Part shown: piece by piece, positions 12,401 to 26,543 of the stretch
Numbering within the stretch: the first letter of the stretch is position 1
Layout of the letters: the number at the start of each line of letters is the position of its first letter
Origin: Psococerastis gibbosa
Taxonomy: Eukaryota; Arthropoda; Insecta; Psocodea; Psocidae
Assembly: GCA_963971405.1 (NCBI GenBank)
Contig: OZ020484.1
Coordinates: 6,510,001 to 6,574,000 of the forward strand
Direction of reading: 5' to 3'
Length of the DNA stretch: 64,000 bases
Translations under genes and position numbers: made by a program
The notes under the pieces: model-generated
Seen by the model: only the letters and a program-made list of their open reading frames with translations
Database searches by the model: none
What the model was told of the DNA's origin: nothing

Positions 12401-15400
12401 TTACTTCGGTTAATAGAAAAGGCTTCATTTGCAATAGCATTTTTTACATAATACATTTCACTCCCAAGTTGAGTAATTCATTAAAATGTGCATGAGCCTA
12501 TTATTTTATAGACATAGTAGTAGTAGTATTAATGTACTTTATGACGTTATTCTGTGCACAAATAGATGTCTACTTAATTGGATAGAAATACAATCATTCA
12601 GACTGGCTTTGCAAGCCTATTAAATATTTACCAAATATATGTAAAAGGCGGCTTCTAACCGAATTGTATGGCGCGTTACCTCCCTTAAAAATGTCTTAAT
12701 CGCTGTTTCATCAATGATTTGTACCGTAGCATTCTTATGTAACGACAATAGGTTCAATTTCTTTTTATAAGTGCTGTCTTTGGGCGGTGATGTATTCAGA
12801 AGAAAAATGTTTTTCGCACCTCGGCGTATCAGCCAATCTGCTATAAAAAGATCTACACCGCTTGCATCTCCTAAAGTGGGAAATAAAACAGGAAAATACA
12901 TTGATTTAACTGAGTGCGGAGGTTTGGTTACGTGTAAATTTTGCGTGTCTCGCAAAGTAATATGGTATCAGGCACTCTAATGCGGTCTCAGAGGCGCGGT
13001 TTCTCTCATAAGTGAAATAAAACGACAATAAACATTAGAAGCTGTGGTTTTTGATTCGACACAAAATGTTCTCATTTTAGTGAAATGATGGTCCAGTTGG
13101 GGAGTTGCAGAAGATACACTTCTTAAATGAGCATGTTGTCACTAATCTCATCCTCTTCTTTCAAAATTAAACTTACCGAAAATCCACTGCTTACAAAATA
13201 ACACTTACCGGAAACTAAATATGAGCCGGTAGAAGTAACTTTGAATGAGTGTTCTCTACACAATTTGGCACCCAACCGCTGAATGTTTTGATTTCTTGTT
13301 ATACTGTTGGACCCACAGGGTTTGCTTTTTATAGACTTGAGTGGCTTGACGACTCCAGTGTTAATCCCGTTATCTATGAGTCGCCTTACTTCTAATTTAT
13401 CTTCAATATGCCATTTTGTTATGTTGTTCATATCCATTGCAATCAGGGAAACGTAGCGTTGAAATTGCCATGTGGCTGAAATTATCGTAAAACGCTACCA
13501 CTAAACTAGTAACAATCATTTTGTTTAAAAAAGAAATTGTAGTTTTTTTCCGCAGTTTTATTTTCTAATATTTTTTTTGTGATAAGCGTATACAGTTACA
13601 TACATGTTGATGTCATTATTTGGTAGGAAAACGTAAGTACACTTGCCGGCGAAGAAACAAGAATCATCAGTACTTGTAAAACCCTCGCGCAATGGGTCAT
13701 ACTTATATATATATAAGAAAAACCGCAAACACGTTTTAATCCTTTTAACCCTTGCTATGAGATAAGTGGCAAAGTGTCGGCCTTTCCTCGTACCCCCCCC
13801 CCCCCCCTCGTGAGATTTCTGGAGGGTCTGTCGAGTTGCACCTTGGCACCACAGCCTACGCAGCGTCTGCGGTTCGATTAGCGTGACACAGCCCAAATGT
13901 GCATCCCTCCACTAAGCTGTTGCTCACATGTCGATAGGTTACTGGGGATTGTGACCCTTTTATACTACTTACGAATCATTTGATTGTTCTCAATTCCATC
14001 CTTCCCCAAGTGAAAAATTTTGGAAGACGGTGAGGGAAAGGTAATCAAATCATAAACAACTCGGCCATCTAATGTGTTAAAAACAATGTTCGGGAAGTCG
14101 TTTTGAAGGCTCTCTCTCAGCTTTATGACAAAGTTCAAATCAGAATGTAATAGTATATTTTCCGGGTTTATCTGAAAGATCATCGATAAATTATCCACCA
14201 CACTAACTAAAGTATATTGTGTAAGTATTACTAGCATTGCACAGTATCAAACCAATAAGCTGCAACATTGAACTTCGTACAATACTAGTTCTACTGTAAC
14301 TTTGCCTACCTGATGGAAGATTGCTGTTAATTGCCTAATTTCGTCCTTCGACTCGACTGTTACATAGACACGATTGGTTTTGGAAAGAGCTACTGCTATA
14401 GCAGCTTGACCAATCACACTGCAGCCATCTGTGATCAAAACGCTTTCATAGGATTTAGTGTCTGCCTTTGCGATTATGCAGTGATATGCCTGAAATCAGA
14501 AAAATATGAAAAGGGTGAGTTGAAAACATTAAAAAATGTGTACTTTATTCACTCTCATGGCAATTAAAATACGTAGGCCCTAATGTAATGTTGAGGCCCA
14601 TCTATAGGTAAAGAAGGGGAATGTACCATTACTACAATATGTCACAGCCTACCTACTCGTATCGTAGCCTATTCTTCTGTAGCGAAACTACTGATGTGTT
14701 ATGTCTATGGTGCCTTTTGAGAGTGGCAGGAGAAAAATACCGCCCTTTTGTACTCAATAATCTATGATTATTGATCACATTGATTAGAAAAGAATTAAGA
14801 AATTTAAACGTTTACTTAATAATCAGCAAGAACAGAACGTAATTTTGACGAGGTGGCCAAATATTAGGGCTAAAATGGAGGACAGACGTAGGACATAATT
14901 GCAAATCGCAGTACTTGCCAAAAACCAATACCCACCCCTTGGACTAAGCCAGGGCCATGGCGCAGGTACAGAAGTCCTGTTGTTATTTATTAGTTTTTTT
15001 ATGTGCCAGTTACGAAAATGTTCCTCTTTACAGTCTGTTACTGACGCTCCCTCTCTATGGATGGAGGTTGTGCCGATAGGCGATATGCAATGAGGTTCAT
15101 TTGTGACGTCATTTTGTAGATGGCAGCACCAGTTGCACTGATATCAAAGCGTTGATTTTTCCATAAGCCTCAATACTATTTTAAAATTATTTTATTTATG
15201 TATTATTTTAAAGCGATATTTTTCTATAAATCATGGAGAATATATAAATTAAATTATATGCAGCGAAATAAAGTACAGGCATAGTAAAAATTTATTAAAA
15301 ATATTAAAATAATTAATTAGATGCTAAGAGCTTAGGTTTCACATGCAAATGGCGGCCATTTTGAATAATATGGATATCGGTTTGTCGTCAGCGAACCTAG

Positions 15401-18400
15401 TGACCAAAACTGTCCCTACAGAACCTCATTACGCGATCATTGCTACTACAACCCTTAAAACGTTTCCCTGTTTTGCCAGATTTGGTTTACCAGCTGGGGT
15501 TGTGAGCGGTAATGGCACACAAATTTGTTCGATCCCATGAATACAGTTAGCGCTGCAAGTCAAACGGACTGACCTATAAATCAAGGCCAGTATACAATCC
15601 CAAGACTATTGGCTAATTGGCTCCTCAGTGGACATGGTTTATAAATATATTTTAAAAGCTATGTCAAATTCAATGGACATACATGAAGAGCTTGGTTTAT
15701 TCTTTTAAATGAATAACAATACACCCAACAAGACGACACAGAAAACTCCTGTCAATGTCACGCTGGGACTAGAGTAGATTTATAATTGAGCCATCCTGGA
15801 CCAAATACAACGCTACCAAGCTCCAGCAGGTAATGGGATGCTTTTTCAGAAACTTTCTTCTTTCGTTTCAGTGTATACCTAGAATATTATTGATTCATAG
15901 TCGAGTTCCTTTTTAATGAATGAAATGAAATGAATGAATTATATTGGATACAGTAATAAAATACAATTATCTGAACCCTGATTCTTCCTCTTGCCCGTTC
16001 TCACTTCATAGTGTGCCCAAGTCCTTCGTTTACTTCTATTTTAGTATGATAGTTACAATACCTAGTACCTTGGCCCAATTATCTATTTACAACTATGTAC
16101 ATTTACCATAGCATATGCATCCGCTGTTTCATCTTTATTGCCCACTTTCCAAGATGCAGGCATCGGCCATGAAACATCATTATCACACGTTGTTATTTCT
16201 CCTTGAATAGTGTTCATCTGCAAAACATATAACTCACTATAATAGGTAAAGGTGTTGGCTTAAAAAGTTAGTGTGGTATTCAGGGATGTCTTTAATGAAG
16301 AGCTGTAGTAAAACGATGTACCCAAAAGCACTAATGTGAAAAAAACAGACTCGGCCCCCAATCTTATAGCCCCGTTTTGTAATGAAAAAAAAAACTAACC
16401 CCACTACTTTGAGTGCATTGTTGTTTTGATATCGAAGATTGAAAACGCTTGTCCGGTCCCCAATGCTATTTGATAGGCTAACAGGAATTTTCAAGTGCTA
16501 AGACTAACGCAGACGCTTTTGCCTTGTTCCGCACGCCTAGATAGTGCTTTCAAATAGCCTTCTTGTAGTTGCCTACCTATAAGCTACTCATTACTGATAA
16601 TAGGTACCGCAATTTTATGTGTGTTCTTAGTTGCGTTACGTAAAGAAGTAAAGTTACATTACGAAACCAGTATGAGTTACCGTACAACGTACAGTTGCGT
16701 CTAAGTTGAGTTAAAATAATTATTATAATCAATCAAATCTACCACGCCTACCTCGTTAGTCGAAACTTTTTTCTTATAAACGAAATTCCAAGTCCCATTA
16801 AGAAGAACGTTTAGACAAAGATCTTTTTCAAGTTGTTGCTTATAAAACGGATTTGAAGTATTGAATTCCTCGGGGGAATCGTCAAGTATAAACATCCATC
16901 TGTGAAATTAAAGCAGTTCATGATAATCTTCCAGTCATAGAGCCCGGTCAAGCCTGATTTCCAACATATTACGCAAGGTACTGATTACCCCAGATATCAA
17001 TCACGCCTAAACTTACCAACGAAAGATTATAATGATTGGTTGCTACTGTAAAAATATGGATTCTTAATTGGATCATACAATTGCTTTCCGTTGCCATATA
17101 CTTAGCATTCCTTATGTATAGATAAGGTCTCATTCTATATTTGATTCGTTTAAAGTTTTAAATTATGAAAGGACAATAATTGAAATTTCTTTAACCGATT
17201 TAGGTTGAAGAGGGATTATAACTTTGCCTCTATCTATCACTAATACGATTCGTCATATTGTCTTGCTAATTAATTAAAAAAATTAACTAAAATTACGTAC
17301 AGTAACGTTATTAATGTCTATGCATACTGCATTGTTACTAGAAAAAACGATCTTTCCTTGTGTAGAATGTAACGCGCTTCCCGTTTTTCTGGTAAACTCA
17401 ATTTTTGGAGTAGGCAAGTACATTGCATAGTGCGTACCTTAGGTTAGTGACAGTTTGGGACTGGATACGCCGAATGAAATTGAGAATTCCTTCATTTGGC
17501 TCAGATTTTCCTACTACCAGAACTTTTTTACATAACGGTTCAGGCTGTTGTTGTAATGTAGCTATCAAATCACTATCTTCCTCTGGTATTCTAATAATAA
17601 GGTAATCTCCATTGACGGTGACTTTCTGAAAAAACCTATATCATTGAAATCAAAAATCCATGATTGTTTCATTGCAGAGCCTAGTTGCGATAAGTTGTAA
17701 AGTTCGGAGCGGGTTTAGGGAGTTGAATGAGGTGGGATACAAACTAAAACGTGTATTGAAATTGACCGAAATTGGACAATAGTTGAGTATGTTGGTAGCT
17801 TCTGAGACAATAATGTGGTCTATCCATGTGTTTGTTGTCTGAGATGAGTGATGGGTCGCATTAAATGTGACAAGTTTAAGACTTAACTTGGATACGATTG
17901 CCTTGAGCTGGTCCTGCTCAACTCCGCTAGTCAGATGATTAATGCTTAACATGACATGATCGAAATCAGGGAGAACGGTTATTAGCGCATGATCTGTCTT
18001 GTAAATTCAAGGCGACACATAGATTGTGCAGACTAAGATCTTCAAGCGTCTTATTGACACCGAAACAAACTGTATCTCACTAGAGCTCCTCCCTTTGAGT
18101 TGTTATTATTTTTATCCAATGCTTATCCTATGGGATTATTCCCATATCTCAACCTTAATGTCTATACATAGCCTATATTACTGTGCAATACAAGAATTAC
18201 TTTTTTAATTAGAGTTATTTTTTCGCCATTGTTAGATTCAAATGATGATACAGCCGCAAAGTTACCAAAATCTTGATTTTCACATCCAGTCACTAAAGCA
18301 TATTCCTCCATAAGCCTGGAAGAATGTAATTCCAATTGTTTTTTGGTGCATATGAGTAAATCATATTTCCGAGTAAAACTGAGAGGAGTTCTGTCTTCCT

Positions 18401-21400
18401 GTATAAAATAAAATGATCTCATGTAGATGTATAAAATTAACAAAATTGTACACTGAATAATTTTACTCGAAATTGTCATTATCGTCCAAGTTGCCTTTTT
18501 TCGCTATATTTATTCAATTGCTAATTGGTAATTGAAATTGTTGTAGGACTGACTTTATTATATTTACTAAGTAGGTTATATAGAATTTATTTCCAATTGT
18601 TTTTAGAGGCATATGACTAAATCGTATGACCGGGTGTTGCCGAGAGGAGTTCTGTCCACTTGTATAAAAAAAAGAAAGATCCCATGCAGATTACTGTCAA
18701 TACTTCCGACGCCACGGATTTAGAAGACTTAAAATCACCTTATCCATAACCACAATCATAAATAAAATAAAATAAAATCATAATAAAATAAAACTATATT
18801 TAGCTTGGGAAACATTCACGAGGAACGTAGCGACGGCGCATACCTTATCCAGAGCGCATAGAATATTTCCAAGGATCAATTTTCTTACAGCCACTGTTAG
18901 GGTGAAGGTTTTTGACATTAATATCTAAGATGCCTTTGCTTTATGATAGTTACATTAGAAATTATTGAAGGGCTTACTTCATTAAATATAGCATGTAATC
19001 TGTGCGATTCTTTATTCAAATAGTTTTATCAGTCTGTTGATTCTTTGGGAGTGTCTGAAATTAAATTTCCTATACCTAGTTTCCTCTATATCCTATTTTT
19101 GTCTTATTTGTATTATTCTGTTCATATCATCACCGTTATTCATTGATGCTTGTTAAAAACTAAAAACCCGACTGATCATACAACACCATTGAAATGTTAA
19201 CGTTACCAATTATCATTAGCCCTACGTGCCCGGGGTTTCGGACAATTCAGTCTAGGAAGTTAAGACATTAAAAATTAAAATGTTTGCCTTCAAAACATCG
19301 GACTACACGTTCAATAGACGGTCTTTTACCTCGAAAAGAAAGCCAATTGTGGATAAAAATAATAAAAAACCGCTTTATTCGATTACAATATTGCAACACT
19401 AGCCTGAATTTTGACACAAAACTCACATTTTCAAATTATCTTTCTGAATTTTGGTGGGATGGGGCCTGCTGGATAGATTTATTTAGGGACCCTTACCTTT
19501 ACATTAGTGAAAGTTGCATCTGTAATAGTTGACAATTCCGGAAATTTGTCCTGTTGTAAATCCAGTACCTTTATGTTCTTGAGTGTTTCCCCTGCCTTAA
19601 GATTTGAAATAATCTGGCCACAGCACTCGATATACTCATGAATTGTCTAGAATGCGAATAAAAACTATAAAAACCTACCTACTTATCTAGAAAGTATTGT
19701 ATATTGTAACAAATCCGACATTTCTTGTTACTACCATAGTTCAAGGAGAAATATTTTTAGCATAGAAGAAGCAAAAGAAGCCAACCATCATCATCATCAT
19801 AGTTTACGATATGTAGGGCACTTATAACCTACACAGGATTACTTGAATCATTGAGAATTCTCACTGGATTTAATTATTCGAATGAGCGTTTGGGAAAGTG
19901 AATGTCCAAATTGCCCACGGCAGAAAGTTTGCTTACTATTATGTAATGAGTTGGCGATATGAAACGCATACCTACCTATCGCATATAATATTGTACTTCA
20001 TTGCCTTTTTCGTAAAATACAAAATTACCTTCAATGGTGGACGAGTATATGGCAAAGTTGACTCAATTGTAAACATGTCTGAATTATCGTGAGTTTCGTA
20101 AGCGACATCTTTAACATATAAACCAGCACAAGCCAATTCATTGGTTTCAATATCGTACACTACTTCCAAATCTGAAATAAAAAATAAGGGAAAATTAGTG
20201 GGTTAATGAATACCTTGGGCCCAAGCTACAGCTGCAAAATTACATACCTTTATGTGAGATAGGATAAACCAAACAAAAAGACTGCTATTGTCAATGTCAA
20301 TTATTGATGTTTTACCTTCGTATGTTTCATTATCCAGATTGATCATGTCTACATCAATGGCTGCAATTTTCTTTATTGCTATCATACGGTTATCCAGGCG
20401 ACTGACGTTAAAATATACCATATGCAACATTGCTTCCAGTTTCTTTACCCAATCATTGGTTTTGGTAATTGTTCCTCGAATTTCTGTGAATTTAAAGTAC
20501 AACATATATTGAAACAAGTTGATTGCGAATACTCAGATTCCACTCAAAATTATGGTCTACACATATGGTTACATTTGAGAGACAATCGGATGAGGAAATG
20601 TTTTGCAAGTGTTGAAATCACATACCATGAAATATTAATCGTATAGACTGGTACAGGTGGTTAATTCTTGAAACCAGATGACTTCAATAGAGATAAGGTG
20701 TGGGGTGTTGTTTGGTCGGATATACTTTGTACCACTACTGGCGTAACACGAGGTTCTATATTGGGCCCTCCATTGCACCTTGCTTATTTAAATTTTATAT
20801 GAATTCTATCAAAGAAAACTGCAGTTCTCAACTGTACTGGAAAAACTACCAGGTGCTTTAATAACAAAAATCTATAATGTACGCTGATCGAAGATTGTCT
20901 TACTCTCTTAGAAAGTAATTTAAAAGGTCTGGCCTGTGAATTCCAAAGTGTAGGCTTGCTAGTTAATGCAAAAAAAACTAATATCAATTATAACTCATGT
21001 GGACAGAATGTGGTGGTTAAGTCTGACTCACAAAGTTTAAAACCTGTTTCTACGTGACAATTCTTAGTGGTGAGACTTGATGAGAACTGTAAATGGAAAG
21101 CCCATTTCACTGACTTAAAACTGGCATTGAATTCAGTCACTTCCTGTTAAGGAGATTCCTCAACTCGACACTAAATTGCACTATTGACTTATAACATATA
21201 TCATTCTTCATGAGTCGCATCAGTTAAGGAATTGAGGTAGGGCAGCTACCCTTTACGTCAATTCAATGATCTATTTGAATCTGTTTTTAAAGTTACAAAA
21301 CGAGCCATAAGACTTTTTATGAAATATGCAATGAGACACATATTTAGAAATCACACATATCTTGTAGGCTATCAAAGTGTAGAGGAGAATTGATATTAAT

Positions 21401-24400
21401 TTATTTGATATTACTGACAGCTTAACAAGCGATATTTCCTGTAAAGTTCGACTTTTTATAAGTACACACAAAAAAGCGTAGTGGGGGTGTATTATTTGCA
21501 CTTGAGTTAATAATTAATTACGCTATTGTTTTCGTGTTAACTTCAATATGATTATTTTCACTTACCGCGGGTTGATACATCAATTGAAACTATGTGCCGT
21601 AAGCTGTTAGGTAGAAAATATCCTCTTTCTGCGAGAATAGCGTAGAATTCGTCGTTAGTAAGGCTTATAATCGTAGCTTGACTGTTAATTGTAGATTTCA
21701 AAGTTTGTACGCTTTCTTCAAGACTAGATACATACGCCGATGCCAATACAGTGTCATTTTTCGCTATTTCAATTATATGAGAATGAGGTAATGCCATACC
21801 TTCCACTATTAAATCACCTGGAAAATTATCATTAATTACGTCATGAACATCGGTTACAATAGAGACCTTTAGTATATGAAAATCCCAATGGTACCTTGCT
21901 CTACTTGTCTGGGCGCATCCCCACTTTTGTATGTGCCAACACTGCCAACGTTAGGCACGAGAAATTGCTTGATACCACAACAAGTGTTGGGATCGACGTT
22001 AGAAACTTAAGAGCTGTCCTAGTAGTCTTAGGGGAAAGCACGAATTCAAATTATATATCCATTAAGCAGGGCGTCAGACAGGGACGTATGTTATCACCTA
22101 CCCTGTTTAACCTGTATGATGAGCGGATAATGACAGTGATTTTGGATGCAGCCATTGAAGGCATTTCTCAATGGAGAGCTTGTCAACAATCTCCTTTATG
22201 ATGATGACACTGTGCTGGTTGCTTAATCAGAAGAGCAACTGTAGTCGTTTTTAAATTAAATAAGTATATCAGGCAGAATTGGTGGCATCTTCAGTACCTA
22301 ACGTGCTAAAGACGCAAGGGATGGCTGCCAGTAAGAGGGTAGAGATAGACCTGAATATTGCTCTGGATGGTGCACATGCAGTATGATATAAACAATACCT
22401 CGGTTGCATTGTAAACAAGGGGTGGGAGGTCAGTCAGGAAAATACCAGCCACATTGATAAGCTCTTCTTCGCAGAAAGTACTTCGGTGTCGGAATCTGCG
22501 GTTGGGCCTTTGAATGCGAATGCTGAAATGACTCCAAACTCATGGCATGTGACTCCCAAAAATACAAGCACGGTACCACCTTGCCATCGAAGTCGATTTA
22601 CAGCATATTGGTTGCCATATTATATAGACTATAGTATAAAATAACTCCATATACTTACGCGATATAGACAGGTCAAAAGGCTTGAATATCTTTAACTTTG
22701 TGATAGAAAATGGATTTTCTATATTTTTCGGATTTGTCTGATAATAAGAATTCCAGATAAAATACTAAAAAAAAATCGGATATTAAAAAATATCAGATCA
22801 AAAATCCGATACATATATTGCACCCAGATTTCAATTGTGTCATAACGCTAATGAAATGGAGCACGGCTGCGATATACGGATATGTATGGATTGCATAAAG
22901 TTGGACACTTGTCAAATAGCCTACAACCACAACTGCTAGCCTATTTGTGTTTTTCTTCTATCTGTAATATTTATTATCTTATACGGAGGACCTGGTTAGA
23001 TAATCAAGGATTAATTGGCCAAAGTGACGCACAACTACTATCTGTAACTTCTCGCGCGTTATGTGCATAACATGATCATACCTAAATTTATACCATCGCT
23101 CTTCGGGGCTTTTGGTTAAGGCGCCCATTCCATCGACCGGCTGGGGCTATTTACAAAAACGGTGACGTGGTAGCAGACATTCATGACTTAGGTGGCGTCT
23201 CCATCGACATCGCATTGCAGAATGCAAATGACATTGACGGAAATTTGAATTTTTCTTTTTATAGAAATCTATTGAAATGTTTGTACTTAACATATCCCAT
23301 GACGCCATTTTTTAATTTTAGTTTGTATGTTTGTGATTTTACTGTATGATCATTGATCAATTTTAACTATGGCATAGAGGAAAATAAACATTTCCGTCAA
23401 TTCTGCAATGCGAGGTCGGTGGAAACCCCGCCTAAGTCTTGAATGTCTGCTACCACGTCACCGGTTTTGTAAATAGCCCTAGCCGGTCGGTGGAATGGGC
23501 GCCTAGCCGCCTAAATGTCATTTGTCACGACACCATCAGTCTATCTGTTCCTTTTCCTTGATTGTTTTCGCACACCTTTTTTCACGTGTAATAGGTTATA
23601 ATTGGTTATCATTTATATTGGTTATAATATATATTGGATACTGGTTATCATTTGTGCGTAAGCCTGACTAGTAGCCTTGTGCTGCTGAGTGCAGAGACCC
23701 CAATATCCCAAATACAGCAAATACAGTCTACCAGCCCTTGATATCAACCCTTGTCGTGCCATAGCGTTTTTTTTTATAGGTTTCGAAATAGAGACCAATG
23801 CACACATTTTGTACTTGGATTTCGAGACATTCCATAATGGCAGATATTGGGCTTGGATAAATTAACGTAAGTATTTTGAGATTTTGTTGGTTTGCTGGAA
23901 GTCTACAGTCGAATTGCTTACCGGATACATCGAAGTGGGGGCCACTTTCTGACCCCGAAAATCATATTCTCCCATGCTTTTATCACATTTCTTCACCAAC
24001 TGCCTCAAATATAATTCTCGCTGAAAATAAAAAAATCGTGTAGGCCTACATGTACATGAAATGTATTTGTTCCATTGTCCTAGGTATACTCGTAAATATA
24101 ATGCAGATCTAGATTGCAATGTAGGGTTTCTCTCGTGACTTTGTGGAAACGAAACATAATTTGCACAATTTCCACATAAACTGTTTATGTGGAAATTGTG
24201 AAAATTTGTTTGATTTTAATACTTTACACAGGATCTAGATTGATTGAATTCACTAATGTTGCACTAATGCAACACCTTGGGGTTGCAATAATACCAACGG
24301 TCGTCTGACCGGCGTTTTTATCATCAATAAGGGAACTCAATTAGCCATGGGGCTACATAAATTAAAATAGTGAGAAAAATTTGAAATACAATAATTGTGT

Positions 24401-26505
24401 ATTGTGTAAAGAGTGGTCTGTAGATTTAGGATTAACATAGAACTTGAACTAGGTAAACGCATTGTGTGATATATTGATGGATTATGCTGTGGAGTGCACA
24501 GCATAAGTGAAATGCGCAGGAGTGAATGTGACCGTACTCTATTTTAATGTCCGGGCGACAGCAACGGCTGATGTAAATGCACAAAGAATCCACCTTATAC
24601 CGCACAAAGTATTATAAACAGCAAAATATTTCAAATTATTAAACGGAGTGGCGAACAGGAAGACGAAGAAGTTTTAAATTTCATATTTCAGTCATAATGC
24701 GATAGCCAGTCATAATGCGAAAGCCAGTCATAATGCGAAAGCCCCCACTAATTTCAAAACTTTTCCCACGGGGGGGGGGGGGCCTGTTTCCACTTTTATG
24801 AATATGAGTAATATGACTCGTCCGTAAAATCTAAATCCCCCCACCCTGTTTCGGGAAATTTCAATACGTTATGGTCTGGTTGCTTTTCAATGTTCAAATT
24901 TCAATCAAAAATATTTTACTTCACCATTACGATAAAAAATCCAAGATCAGCCTATGATTTGTATAATATCTGCAAAGAATGTTATTAACTTACTTTTGAA
25001 AGGCATGCAATAGGGCTTCGAATGGTAGGCTTAATTGAAGGACAATATGGGAAAAGTCGATGTAAAGAAGGGGTCTTTGTCGGTACTGGGAAGTCAGGCT
25101 TGGTGTATAATGCTGCCACATCGGCAGTGACCCCATTCGCATACAGCCTGAAAGAAATCAAGTCTTATGAATTTTCCAATCTAATATGACCTATTGGAAA
25201 CTATTGTACATCGTATATTATAATAGAAGCTATAGCTGGGCTTATCAAAACATATTTGTATGATTTTTTTATTAGAAAGAATCAAACGGCCCATTCAGCT
25301 ACGTCCACATTTGGATTATCCTTTGCCGGCGTCCTGAGATGATGGCTACTCATTGGCTAATTGTAAATTGTACATGAAAATTGAGCGAATGGGGACATAT
25401 TCAATGATCTTACTTTCCAATGGCCTGCAGGAGAAAGATGAAATTGTCTGGGGCTTCACGATTTGTTATGGGGATGTTGATACCATTTGGAAACGATCTC
25501 TTCATAATTGCCTGTAGAAGTCCATGTGGTGCAATTTCTATGAGAATCGCGTTCTCAGGAACATGAGCGCAGGCTTCTTCGAACAGTACAAAGCGCAGTA
25601 GGTTGTTCGTAAAATACTCGGCTGACGCGTACAGGGCAGCTTCTTCTTTCCAATCTGGTTCAGGTACTGATGAGCTTATCCACTTACTTGATCGGAGCTT
25701 GGGAGTTGTAATTACCTGAAACAGAAGTTTATAATAAGCAACTTAAAGAGCTAGTGTGCGTGGTGGAAGGGATGATGGTATTGTCTTGAAGCTGTGAAGT
25801 ATCGTTAAAATAATAATAAAAACAGTAGCACCTGAAACTTTACTTAACTTATAAGGCGGGAATGCATTCTCTATTGAGACTCCACTCCATCAATGTCTAT
25901 ATAACCACTTTGGATGGATTTAAAATGAATATAATGTAGTTTAATCGAATTAGGCTATTTTCAATTATTTGCTCTAAGAAACTTAACTGATGCACTTTTA
26001 ACTTTTCCCAATCTGCCCAACTGTAAGTGTATGAATGAATTGTCACAGCGTAAAATATAATATTCTTAGGTACATTTGAGTGGGGGATTGAATTGAATTG
26101 AATCGATTGTTATCTGATTCATTTTTTTAATTTTATATGTTGGGAGCCGATGAAATATTACTTAACCAGGGGGAGTTGAGGTTTGCTTTATTATTACCGT
26201 ATTATTTTTTCATCGATTTTATACTGGATAACGTATCGTAACTTAACTAACTTATTCACTTATACTATATACTAACTATATCGCTATTATTATTTTTTCT
26301 CTTGTAATCACCCAGTTCGTACTCCTTATAAACTGAAGATTATAAATATTGTAGTTTGTAGCTTTTTGGCGAACCCTGCAGTCTTGCGCTGAATAAATAT
26401 ATATTAAATTCCAATATATTGTACTACTATAGTACTACCCTATCCTAAACATCCTACTGCATATTATATGCTCATCGTGCTGGTGGTACAGGCTGGGCAA
26501 AAATT

Positions 26506-26543
<38 letters not shown>

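Noticed and set aside
13558-13896. Minus-strand 112-codon frame in intron 24
   Set aside because: It reads through the C15 run as poly-Gly and has no recognisable domain.
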